Source: JBKEDG01 sp047973085
Lineage (GTDB): Bacteria; Bacillota_I; Bacilli_A; JBKEDG01
NCBI GenBank assembly: GCA_047973085.1
Contig: JBKEBI010000022.1
Coordinates: 1-34,860 of the forward strand
Length of the DNA stretch: 34,860 bases
Direction: 5' to 3'
Below, piece after piece: positions 17,690 to 24,892 of this stretch. The notes under the pieces were generated by a model. It was not told the origin of the DNA, searched no databases, and saw only the letters and a program-made list of their open reading frames with translations. Position 1 is the stretch's first letter; each line of letters starts with the position of its first letter. The position numbers were made by a program, and so were the translations under genes.

Positions 17690-17782
17690 GGAGGAATACC
17701 CAAGCCTGGTTGAAGGGACCGGTCTTGAAAACCGGCAGGTCGTGAGAACGGCGCAAGGGTTCGAATCCCTTTTCCTCCGCCA
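17690..17782 (+). tRNA. tRNA-Ser (TGA)
   Basis: The acceptor GGAGGAA pairs with TTCCTCC, and CCA is encoded. The anticodon loop CTTGAAAA carries TGA, there is a long variable arm, and the T arm AAGGG-TTCGAAT-CCCTT is perfect. It is a class II tRNA, as expected for serine. Confidence 0.95.
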
Positions 17783-17802
17783 TTTAAAATTATATATATT
17801 AT

Positions 17803-17879
<77 letters not shown>

Positions 17880-17880
17880 T

Positions 17881-17956
17881 GGTCCAGTGGTGTAGCGGTT
17901 AACATTCCTGACTGTCACTCAGGAGATCGCGGGTTCGATTCCCGTCTGGACCGCCA
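17881..17956 (+). tRNA. tRNA-Asp (GTC)
   Basis: The acceptor GGTCCAG pairs with CTGGACC and CCA is encoded. The anticodon GTC sits in the loop CTGTCAC. The T arm GCGGG-TTCGATT-CCCGT has one G-T pair. It begins one base after the initiator tRNA ends. Confidence 0.95.
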
Positions 17957-17964
17957 TTTTTTAT

Positions 17965-18040
17965 GGCTCCATAGCTCAGTTGGTAGAGCAGTGGATTGAA
18001 AATCCACGTGTCGGCGGTTCAAGTCCGTCTGGAGCCACCA
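17965..18040 (+). tRNA. tRNA-Phe (GAA)
   Basis: The acceptor GGCTCCA pairs with TGGAGCC and CCA is encoded. The anticodon stem GTGGA/TCCAC surrounds the loop TTGAAAA, giving anticodon GAA. It is the last gene of the cluster and is followed by a terminator. Confidence 0.95.
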
Positions 18041-18049
18041 TTTATGAAT

Positions 18050-18073
18050 AAACGGCTAAATATAGCTGTTTTT
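18050..18073 (+). terminator. Terminator of the tRNA cluster
   Basis: Stem AAACGGCTA (18050-18058) / TAGCTGTTT (18063-18071) with one G-T pair and a four-base loop; the 3' arm runs into a T tract. Confidence 0.8.
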
Positions 18074-18099
18074 ATATATATATATGTACGAAAAAACAT

Positions 18100-18128
18100 T
18101 TGCATTAAATTGTTACATATGTTATAGT
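18100..18128 (+). promoter_or_regulatory. Promoter of the metalloprotease gene (extended -10)
   Basis: TTGCAT (18100-18105), a 17-bp spacer and TATAGT (18123-18128) preceded by TGT. It lies 20 bp upstream of the start codon. Confidence 0.75.
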
Positions 18129-18148
18129 AATGCAAAAAGGGGGATGTT

Positions 18149-19177
18149 ATGAAATATTTAAAGTTTGTTTTTCTTATATTAATTTTATTAATGCCGGATA
18201 ATTTAGTAAAAGGTAGTGATTCTACTCAAAATAATCAAGGAATAGATGGTACATCTTTTGATACATTGCCATATATTGAATCAAGATCTAGTAGTTTTAA
18301 TCTTGACTATATATATTTAGATAATGGTTATAAATATGATGTGCTCCATAATAAATACTTTGAAAAGTTGTATAATAATGAAACTGTGTATATTTATTTT
18401 GATATAACTAATACTAACACTAGAATTAGTGACTCTGTTAAAAGGGTTGTTAGTCAATTGACTAATATTGGCAGCAACAAGGTTAAATTATATACAGTTA
18501 AGCCTAACATATCTGAAGATAAGCTTAACATTGTGAAAGTCAAATATGATAGAGATGATAAATGTGGAAGTGATGGATGGGCTTGTGCTAATTCGAAGGA
18601 GCTATATTATAGTTCATTAGGGCTTTCTTATATGACAGGAAATCAAGTTACGGATATGGTAATGTTTCACGAAATGCTACATGTATTTGGTTTGGATCAT
18701 TCACCAAGAAGTTACGGTAATACTAACATGAGTAAAGCTTCGGCATATGATGGGTACAATTTTAGTTATACTTCACTTTCATATGATATGAATTTTTGGA
18801 AAATGATGAATAATCCATATGAAAGTTCATATCAATATAGTTATGGTGTAAAGGTTGCAAAATATAAAAAATTTCTTAACTCAATAACTATACAGAAGCA
18901 TACATATGAATCATCGGGTAATTACTGGAAAGAGAGCATATACTATAGCAATGGTAAACAAGTAGAAAAAGTAAGGTATGATGGGACATCATCAGCAAAT
19001 ATATTGTCTATACATACATATGAATCAACTGGTAAATATTGGAATAAGAGTACTTATTTTGAAAATGGAGTTAGAAAAAAAGAAATATTTTACAATGGTG
19101 AAGCAGATAATCAAAAATTAAAAGAAATTGAATATGCTTCTGATGGTGAAACTATTATTAATATTATATATTATTAG
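18149..19177 (+). CDS. Secreted metzincin-like zinc metalloprotease with C-terminal YWK-type repeats
   Basis: The first 22 residues form a signal peptide (Lys, a hydrophobic core of Phe/Leu/Ile, then a polar stretch). Residues 174-184 read HEMLHVFGLDH, the HExxHxxGxxH zinc motif of metzincins: His174, His178 and His184 would bind zinc and Glu175 would be the base. Cys139 and Cys146 upstream may form a disulfide. SYDMNFWKMM near residue 211 could supply the Met-turn. Two tandem repeats follow, starting HTYESSGNYWKESIYYSNGK (residue 251) and HTYESTGKYWNKSTYFENG (289), like the tyrosine-rich strand repeats of secreted Bacillota proteins. AGGGGG precedes the ATG. It stands alone after the tRNA cluster. 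I do not recognise a named family; substrate and partner are unknown. Confidence 0.75.
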   Translation: MKYLKFVFLILILLMPDNLVKGSDSTQNNQGIDGTSFDTLPYIESRSSSFNLDYIYLDNGYKYDVLHNKYFEKLYNNETVYIYFDITNTNTRISDSVKRVVSQLTNIGSNKVKLYTVKPNISEDKLNIVKVKYDRDDKCGSDGWACANSKELYYSSLGLSYMTGNQVTDMVMFHEMLHVFGLDHSPRSYGNTNMSKASAYDGYNFSYTSLSYDMNFWKMMNNPYESSYQYSYGVKVAKYKKFLNSITIQKHTYESSGNYWKESIYYSNGKQVEKVRYDGTSSANILSIHTYESTGKYWNKSTYFENGVRKKEIFYNGEADNQKLKEIEYASDGETIINIIYY

Positions 19178-19200
19178 TGTTTATTTTAGAAAATTAAAAT

Positions 19201-19234
19201 AAGTGTATTTTACAGTCTTCTTAAAAATACACTT
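19201..19234 (+). terminator. Hairpin after the metalloprotease gene, probable terminator
   Basis: Perfect 11-bp stem AAGTGTATTTT (19201-19211) / AAAATACACTT (19224-19234) with a 12-base loop. A T tract is missing on the plus strand, so it may act as a 3' stability hairpin rather than a clean terminator. Confidence 0.5.
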
Positions 19235-19254
19235 TATCAAGGAAATTTTATTAG

Positions 19255-19504
19255 AGTAATACAACAAAAAAGCTTATAGTAAATGTTCTAAAGCCTACAT
19301 ATAATGAAGAAGATGTCTTAAAAGTAGGGAAAGTTCATGCGAGCATAAATAAAAGAAAGCATATAACTATACTTTATGAAATAAAGTTTACCTTGAAAGT
19401 AGGGAATAAAATATGACACTGTACTTAAAAGAAAAAACTGCAAATGGTGTGTAGGTAATTATTTTTACTACTATTCTAATAAATATGGAATATATGTTAA
19501 CTAA
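19255..19504 (+). pseudogene. Probable decayed reading frame, frameshifted
   Basis: A stop-free frame without a clear start codon runs from 19255 to a TGA at 19414 and reads as plausible protein (for example KPTYNEEDVLKVGKVHASIN). Near 19405 the sense switches to the +1 frame and continues as KYDTVLKRKNCKWCVGNYFY to a TAA at 19502. Neither part has a ribosome binding site. This looks like the 3' remnant of a gene with one frameshift. I recognise no family, and in such AT-rich DNA the pattern could also be chance. Confidence 0.3.
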
Positions 19505-19786
19505 CCCCAAATAATAAAAAGTTAACAAAAATATATCATGTAATATAAAAGAAAGAGATATTATCATAAAGAAGAAATAAATATCTTCTTGTGTATGGTA
19601 AAATATCTGCTGAATAGTATGATTAATACAAAAGTAACTTAAAATTTATAGATTTAAAAATCAGTTCCCAAAAATTGTCATTGATCAACATAAGCAAATA
19701 AATATTTTTTTAAAGAGTATTGTAAGAGTTATTGTTATATACTAAAATGCTAATAACGAACTAGGGATGCCATTACCTTAGTTTAG
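19505..19786. other. AT-rich stretch without a recognisable gene
   Basis: No start codon with a ribosome binding site leads into an open frame of useful length on either strand. The stretch is rich in A and T with many short homopolymers. Together with 19178-19504 it makes a 775-bp gene-poor region that looks like decayed DNA. Confidence 0.5.
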
Positions 19787-19814
19787 AAAAAACTAGGAAA
19801 TTTCCTAGTTTTTT
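19787..19814. terminator. Perfect palindrome, probable bidirectional terminator
   Basis: AAAAAACTAGGAAA (19787-19800) is followed directly by its reverse complement (19801-19814). The hairpin ends in a T tract on both strands. What transcript it ends on the plus strand is unclear, since no gene is visible just upstream. Confidence 0.65.
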
Positions 19815-19896
19815 AATGCTTAAAAATATTAAAAAATTTTAGGAATTCTTGTAAGGCAGTACAAGTTTTATTATGCTTCTGTTTATAGATAATAAA

Positions 19897-19921
19897 AAAA
19901 TATACTAAAAAAGTATATTTT
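19897..19921 (-). terminator. Terminator of the minus-strand hypothetical gene
   Basis: Minus-strand stem AAAATATAC / GTATATTTT (plus positions 19913-19921 and 19897-19905) followed by a T run (the A run at 19894-19900). It lies about 30 bp beyond the stop codon. Confidence 0.75.
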
Positions 19922-19952
19922 AAATGAATTAGTTTTTGCATTATTAAATTAG

Positions 19953-20468
19953 TTACAATTCAATATTAATGTTTTTTCCAACAAATGTATCATCTAGTTT
20001 TGATTTAGAGACTACATCAATTAATAAGACTACTTGTAAAGCAATTTTTAATGAGTTTAATATTATACAATAATTTTTACCTTTTAGATAAATTTCAACA
20101 TTACTCTTACTAACATAAATTTTATGAATTTTATTAATATTTATTTTTTCTAAATTATTATTATAAAGTAGATATACATATTTATTAGTGATATATATTT
20201 CAACTTCAATTAGCTCACTATCAGTTCTTTGCTTTCTTGTAATTCGATGTTCCTTTAACATTTCGTGTTTACTACTGTAATTAGTTTTATATGTACGATT
20301 AAATTTAGCTCCTAAAATATGAAATAATACAACTTCATTTTTTGATAACTCTAAAGTATCACTTTTACCTTTGGTAACTAAATATGATTTTAATACATCT
20401 TCCTTTATGATTTTGCTAATTTCTTCATGGTTATTAAAATAGTATGTTGCTTCAAATTCTATATTCAT
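19953..20468 (-). CDS. Hypothetical protein, possibly PH-like fold
   Basis: A cytosolic-looking protein of 171 residues without signal peptide or membrane segment. I do not recognise its family. The N-terminal half is polar (FEATYYFNNHEEISKIIKED). The C-terminal half alternates beta-strand-like segments with VEIYITNKYVYLLYNN, KINKIHKIYVSKSNVEIYLK and then a hydrophobic helix SLKIALQVVLLIDVV. That order resembles bacterial PH-like domains, but this is inference only. The start is the ATG at 20468, because the in-frame GTG at 20483 is part of the ribosome binding site (GTGGAGGA). It has its own extended -10 promoter and terminator, so it is a single-gene unit. Confidence 0.7.
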   Translation of the reverse strand: MNIEFEATYYFNNHEEISKIIKEDVLKSYLVTKGKSDTLELSKNEVVLFHILGAKFNRTYKTNYSSKHEMLKEHRITRKQRTDSELIEVEIYITNKYVYLLYNNNLEKININKIHKIYVSKSNVEIYLKGKNYCIILNSLKIALQVVLLIDVVSKSKLDDTFVGKNINIEL

Positions 20469-20490
20469 AAGGTTTTCCTCCACTGTATTT

Positions 20491-20499
20491 ATTATAACA
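20491..20499 (-). promoter_or_regulatory. Extended -10 promoter of the hypothetical gene
   Basis: On the minus strand TGTTATAAT (20499-20491) lies about 22 bp upstream of the start codon. No good -35 is seen at 17 bp; the extended -10 may compensate. Confidence 0.55.
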
Positions 20500-20565
20500 T
20501 AGAAATTATATACTTAGTATTATTTTAAAATAACAAATTATTCCTATTATTATTAGAAGGCAATA

Positions 20566-20574
20566 TGATATAAT
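20566..20574 (+). promoter_or_regulatory. Extended -10 promoter of the hutG-like gene
   Basis: TGATATAAT (20566-20574) lies just before the ribosome binding site GGTGGTGA (20581-20588), so the leader would be only about 13 bases. The -35 is not clear. Confidence 0.55.
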
Positions 20575-20593
20575 ATAGTTGGTGGTGATAATT

Positions 20594-21577
20594 ATGAATT
20601 TATTAGGATATAAAAGGCCAGATAAAGAGTTTTGGTATGGAAGAATTGATGATGAAAAGAATTATGATAGCTTTAGATGGCATCAAATAATTAAAATGAT
20701 CAATTTGGATGAAGAAATTTATCTGGATGAAAATGCTTATGTAATTATTTCATATAAAGTTGATGAAGGTATTGCGAGAAATCAAGGAAGAAGAGGTGCA
20801 AGAAGAGCTCCAGATTTAATTAAACTGAATTTAAGTAATAGACCTTGTTCTTTTGATCAAACTGTTAGTATTTATGATGGTGGTAGTGTAATTTGTGTAG
20901 ACCATGATGTTGAAGAAGCTCAAAATACACTTGCAAAAATGGTGGAAAAAGTTATTAGAGCAGGTGGATTTCCAATTATTATTGGAGGAGGCCATGATGT
21001 TGCTTATGGAAGTATGAAAGGTATTGCTCCAACTATTGATAAAAATAAACCTTTGGGCATTGTTAATTTTGATGCTCATTTTGACAACCGTCCTTATAAG
21101 CACTCTACTTCTGGAACAATGTTTAGACAAATTAAAGATGATTTTCAAAATGAAAAAAGAGAATACAACCATTTGACAATAGGGGTACAAAAAAGTGCAA
21201 ATACAACAAGTCTTTTTAACGATATTGAAAATGCTGGAGGAGAGTATATTTTAGCACGAGATATTAAAATTACAAATTCTTATCACAACTATGAAGTGAT
21301 AAATGAGTTTATTAGAAAAAATGATTCAATCTATATTACAATTTGCTGTGATGTTTTTGCTAGTGCTTTTGCACCAGGAGTAAGCTCACCTCAACCTTTA
21401 GGAATATCACCTGAAGATTTCATGGAGTTTTTTAAATTATTTCTAGCAAGCAACAAGGCAATATGTTTGGATGTTGCAGAAGCCTCTCCAGACTTAGATA
21501 ATTCTAATACTACAGTGAGTTTAGTATCATTAATTGTGTATACATTGATAAATTATAAATATGAGCATACATTCTAA
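20594..21577 (+). CDS. hutG: Arginase-family ureohydrolase, formimidoylglutamase-like
   Basis: The ureohydrolase metal motifs are in order: GGGHD (residues 131-135), NFDAHFDN (158-165) and TICCDVFASAFAPGVSSPQP (251-270). The N terminus KEFWYGRIDDEKNYDSFRWHQ, the segment RRGARRAPD and the APGVS motif are those of HutG (formiminoglutamate to glutamate plus formamide) rather than arginase or agmatinase. The first Asp of the usual DxD is Cys253 here; from memory Staphylococcus HutG reads TICMDV at this place, so this is a family trait. No other hut gene lies in the window, so the substrate is not proven. The start is the ATG at 20594 after GGTGGTGA; the in-frame TTG at 20579 would lie before the RBS. 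Confidence 0.8.
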   Translation: MNLLGYKRPDKEFWYGRIDDEKNYDSFRWHQIIKMINLDEEIYLDENAYVIISYKVDEGIARNQGRRGARRAPDLIKLNLSNRPCSFDQTVSIYDGGSVICVDHDVEEAQNTLAKMVEKVIRAGGFPIIIGGGHDVAYGSMKGIAPTIDKNKPLGIVNFDAHFDNRPYKHSTSGTMFRQIKDDFQNEKREYNHLTIGVQKSANTTSLFNDIENAGGEYILARDIKITNSYHNYEVINEFIRKNDSIYITICCDVFASAFAPGVSSPQPLGISPEDFMEFFKLFLASNKAICLDVAEASPDLDNSNTTVSLVSLIVYTLINYKYEHTF

Positions 21578-21578
21578 T

Positions 21579-22019
21579 ATGAAAGTTTATGTTGATGCGG
21601 ATGCATGCCCAGTAATTGATGAAGCTATAATTATTTGTAATAAATTTAGTATTAAAATTGTTATTGTTTGCGATGATTCTCATATGATAAATAGAGAGGT
21701 AGAGATAATTGTTGTAGAAAAAGGGTTTGATAGTAGTGATTATAAAATTCTTTCATTACTTTGTGAAGGAGATCTTGTAATTACAAATGATTACGGACTT
21801 AGCGCTTTAGTGCTTGCAAAAAAATGTAGTGTCATTAATTTTGATGGTAAAATTATATTAGAAAATGAAATAGATGCTATGCTTGCTAGCAGGGCTTTTA
21901 ATGCTAAAATGAGAAAAGCCAATATACGTTTTAAAGGCCCTTCTAAAAGAAGTATTGAGCAGAATAAGGTTTTTAAAACAAAATTAGAAAGTTTTTTGTT
22001 AAAAACAACGAATAATTAA
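21579..22019 (+). CDS. YaiI/YqxD family protein (DUF188)
   Basis: This 146-residue protein begins MKVYVDADACPVIDEA, the PIN-like signature of the YaiI/YqxD family (UPF0178). It continues with VVEKGFDSSDYKIL, DLVITNDYGLSALVLAKK near residue 67, and the C-terminal KMRKANIRFKGPSKRS. The conserved acidic residues (Asp6, Asp8 and Asp72) suggest a nuclease-like PIN fold; the biological role of the family is not settled. The start at 21579 is preferred over an in-frame ATG 18 bases upstream because homologues start here. It begins one base after the hutG stop without a visible Shine-Dalgarno site, so coupled translation is likely. Confidence 0.88.
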   Translation: MKVYVDADACPVIDEAIIICNKFSIKIVIVCDDSHMINREVEIIVVEKGFDSSDYKILSLLCEGDLVITNDYGLSALVLAKKCSVINFDGKIILENEIDAMLASRAFNAKMRKANIRFKGPSKRSIEQNKVFKTKLESFLLKTTNN

Positions 22020-22029
22020 ATTTATCTTA

Positions 22030-22058
22030 TTGTTAAGTCAAATTTAATATGTTATAAT
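22030..22058 (+). promoter_or_regulatory. leuS promoter (extended -10)
   Basis: TTGTTA (22030-22035), a 17-bp spacer and TATAAT (22053-22058) preceded by TGT. Transcription would start near 22065, directly before the T-box. Confidence 0.8.
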
Positions 22059-22064
22059 TATTCC

Positions 22065-22259
22065 ATAATGTTGACTGAGAAGTGAAGTAGTAATAAAATG
22101 GAGTATTTAAAGAGAGTTAGTGGTTGGTGTAAACTAATATTACTTATTTGTGAACTTGTCATGGAGTTAAATCGTTTGTGCGCGTTAAGCATTAATAGAG
22201 TAGAGATATCTAAAGTAAGGTGGTACCGCGCGTTTGCGTCCTTATATGGATATTTTTTT
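22065..22259 (+). promoter_or_regulatory. T-box leader (leucine) with terminator
   Basis: Stem I shows the AGAGAG motif (22111-22116) and the distal loop GGTTGGTG (22123-22130). The 3' side of stem I contains GAACTTGTC (22151-22159), where the specifier codon is expected; CTT followed by G fits, and the overlapping TTG is also leucine. The invariant T-box AAGGTGGTACCGCG is at 22217-22230. The terminator pairs TAAGG (22216-22220) with CCTTA (22240-22244) and ATATC (22206-22210) with GATAT (22249-22253), followed by seven T. Uncharged leucine tRNA should bind and allow leuS transcription. Confidence 0.93.
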
Positions 22260-22280
22260 ATTTACAAAATGGAGGTTATT

Positions 22281-24689
22281 ATGAATCATAAAGAATATGA
22301 AAAGAAATGGCAAAAATACTGGGAAGAAAATAGAAAGTATTATGTTGATGTTAAAAATAGCGATAATAAATACTTTGTCTTAGACATGTTTCCATATCCA
22401 TCAGGAGCAGGGCTGCATGTTGGACATACGGAAGGGTATAGTGGGAGTGATATTTTAACCCGTTATAAAACTATGCAAGGGTTTAATGTACTTCATCCTA
22501 TGGGATGGGATGCTTTTGGGCTTCCAGCAGAACAATATGCTATTTCTACGGGAAATGATCCTCGTGAATTTACTTATAAAAATATTGAAGTATTTAAAAA
22601 GCAGTTAAAACAAATGGGATTTGTTTATGATTGGAGTAAGGAAGTAAATACTACAGATCCAAATTATTATAAATGGACACAATGGATTTTTGTGCAGCTA
22701 TATAATAAAGGGTTAGCAGAAGTTAAGGATATCGAAGTAAATTGGTGTGCAGAGCTTGGTACGGTTTTAAGTAATGAAGAAGTTTTAAATGTAAATGGGA
22801 AGATGATAAGTGAGCGTGGTGGTTTTCCAGTTGTAAAAAAGAAAATGCAGCAATGGGTGTTAAAGATTACAGAGTATGCAGATAGACTTTTAGAAGATTT
22901 GGAATTACTTGATTGGCCACAAAGCGTTAAAGAAATGCAAGCAAATTGGATTGGAAAAAGTGAAGGAACTTCAATTATCTTTAAAACTGTTGGGTTTGAT
23001 GAAGAACTTGAAGTCTTTACAACAAGACCAGATACTTTGTTTGGGTGTACATATATTGTTATGGCGCCAGAGCATGAGTATGTTAGTAAGTTTACTACTT
23101 CAGATAACAAAGAAGCAGTTAGTGCATATATTGAGGAAAGTGTTGCAAAAAGCGATTTAGAAAGAACAGAATTAAATAAAGATAAAACGGGTGAATTTAC
23201 GGGAAGTTATGCAATTAATCCTGTTAATGGCAGAAAAATTCCAATTTGGATATCAAATTATGTTTTGGCAAGTTATGGAACAGGTATTGTTATGGCAGTT
23301 CCTGCACATGACACTCGTGATTTTGAATTTGCTAAGAAGTTTGATTTAGATATCATTCAAGTAATTGAAGGTGATATTAGTAATGAGGCTTATGTTTTTG
23401 ATGGAATACACATTAACTCTGAATTCTTAAATGGTTTAGATAATATGGGTGCCATAGAAAAAATAAATGAATTTTTACAGAGTAACAACTGTGGAGACAA
23501 AAAGATTAATTATAAACTTCGTGATTGGATTTTTGCTAGACAACGTTATTGGGGAGAACCATTTCCTATTATTCATTGGGAAGATGGAACGATGAGTCTA
23601 GAGGAGAATTTACCTTTAAAGCTTCCAGTATTGGATGAATTTAAACCGAGTGGTACAGGAGAGTCTCCATTAGTTCACGCTACAGATTGGATCAATGTTG
23701 TGAGAAGTGATGGTGTTAAGGGAAAACGAGATTCAAATACTATGCCTCAATGGGCTGGAAGTTGTTGGTATTATATTGGATACTTATTAAAAAGAGAAAA
23801 TGGTAGTTTTGTGGGTCTAGACACAGACGAGGCTAAAGAAATTCTTTCAAGTTGGCTTCCAGTAGATTTTTATATAGGAGGAGCAGAACATGCAGTACTC
23901 CATTTACTATATGCGAGATTTTGGCATAAGGTTTTATATGATATTGGAGTTGTTGATACTAAAGAACCATTTATGAAACTTTTTAATCAAGGAATGATTT
24001 TAGGTGAAAATAATGAGAAGATGAGTAAGTCTTTAGGAAATGTTATAAATCCTGATGATATAGTGGAAGAATTTGGTGCTGATACTTTGAGAATGTATGA
24101 AATGTTCATGGGTCCACTTGAGGCTACAAAGCCATGGAATAGTGCTGCTGTTAGTGGGGTTAGAAAATATTTAGAACGAGTTTGGCGTATGTTTGAGTCT
24201 ACGGTTGAATTTGTTAGTAATGATGAACTTGATTATGAATATAATCTTTTAGTAAAAAATGTTACTAATGATTATGAAAATACAAAATATAATACAGTCA
24301 TTTCCTCACTTATGACGTTTACTAATGAAGTGTATAAGGCAAAAAAACTTTCTAAAGTGCATGCCATGGGCTTTATTCAATGCTTGTTTCCAATAGCTCC
24401 ACATATTGCTGAAGAGTTAAATGAACTTTATAAATTAAGTGATGATAGTTTAGCGCATAGTAATTTTCCAACTTATGATGAAAGTGTCCTAGTGAAAAAT
24501 ACGATGATTATTGTTGTACAAATAAATGGAAAGCTTCGTGCTAAGATTGAAGTGGAGAGTGAATTAGGTAAGGAAAAAATCATCGAAATTGCTAAGTCAC
24601 AAAATGAAGTGTTAAAATTTACTGAGGGGCATGAAATTGTTAAAGAAATTTATGTTCCAAACAAGCTTGTAAATTTAGTTGTAAAATAA
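22281..24689 (+). CDS. leuS: Leucyl-tRNA synthetase
   Basis: This class I aminoacyl-tRNA synthetase of 802 residues charges leucine tRNAs. It shows the HIGH motif as HVGH (residues 46-49) and the KMSKS motif (580-584). The editing domain is in between, with TTRPDTLFGCTY near residue 242 and YGTGIVMAVPAHDTRDF near residue 333. The C terminus VVQINGKLRAKIEV is typical. The start at 22281 is preceded by GGAGG (22271-22275). An in-frame ATG at 22098 lies within the T-box leader and is not a real start. The T-box upstream links its expression to leucine starvation. Confidence 0.97.
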   Translation: MNHKEYEKKWQKYWEENRKYYVDVKNSDNKYFVLDMFPYPSGAGLHVGHTEGYSGSDILTRYKTMQGFNVLHPMGWDAFGLPAEQYAISTGNDPREFTYKNIEVFKKQLKQMGFVYDWSKEVNTTDPNYYKWTQWIFVQLYNKGLAEVKDIEVNWCAELGTVLSNEEVLNVNGKMISERGGFPVVKKKMQQWVLKITEYADRLLEDLELLDWPQSVKEMQANWIGKSEGTSIIFKTVGFDEELEVFTTRPDTLFGCTYIVMAPEHEYVSKFTTSDNKEAVSAYIEESVAKSDLERTELNKDKTGEFTGSYAINPVNGRKIPIWISNYVLASYGTGIVMAVPAHDTRDFEFAKKFDLDIIQVIEGDISNEAYVFDGIHINSEFLNGLDNMGAIEKINEFLQSNNCGDKKINYKLRDWIFARQRYWGEPFPIIHWEDGTMSLEENLPLKLPVLDEFKPSGTGESPLVHATDWINVVRSDGVKGKRDSNTMPQWAGSCWYYIGYLLKRENGSFVGLDTDEAKEILSSWLPVDFYIGGAEHAVLHLLYARFWHKVLYDIGVVDTKEPFMKLFNQGMILGENNEKMSKSLGNVINPDDIVEEFGADTLRMYEMFMGPLEATKPWNSAAVSGVRKYLERVWRMFESTVEFVSNDELDYEYNLLVKNVTNDYENTKYNTVISSLMTFTNEVYKAKKLSKVHAMGFIQCLFPIAPHIAEELNELYKLSDDSLAHSNFPTYDESVLVKNTMIIVVQINGKLRAKIEVESELGKEKIIEIAKSQNEVLKFTEGHEIVKEIYVPNKLVNLVVK

Positions 24690-24790
24690 GTAGCTAAGTA
24701 GAATGTATTAGGTAAAAAGTAGATAAATCCAGTTTATATAAATTATGTTTATATTAAAGGTTAGTTATTATTTAGGTTTTAAAAATTTAG

Positions 24791-24824
24791 TAGGGATATA
24801 TTAATTTTATATCTCTATTTTTTT
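24791..24824 (+). terminator. leuS terminator
   Basis: Stem TAGGGATATA (24791-24800) / TATATCTCTA (24808-24817), 10 bp with one G-T pair, then seven T (24818-24824). Confidence 0.85.
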
Positions 24825-24836
24825 ACTATAAAATAT

Positions 24837-24864
24837 TTGAATGAGCAGTAATATGTGATATAAT
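24837..24864 (+). promoter_or_regulatory. Promoter of the BMP lipoprotein gene (extended -10)
   Basis: TTGAAT (24837-24842), a 16-bp spacer and TATAAT (24859-24864) preceded by TGA. Confidence 0.75.
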
Positions 24865-24892
24865 ATGTTTAGAATTTAATTGGAGGGATAAC

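Noticed and set aside
20894..21400. Possible loss of a manganese ligand in the HutG-like protein (DxD changed to CxD)
   Set aside because: From memory Staphylococcus HutG has the same Cys in TICMDV, so this is a subfamily trait and not a defect.
22098..22280. N-terminal 61-residue extension of leuS
   Set aside because: This stretch is the T-box leader with its terminator; the ribosome binding site and family-typical N terminus are at 22281.
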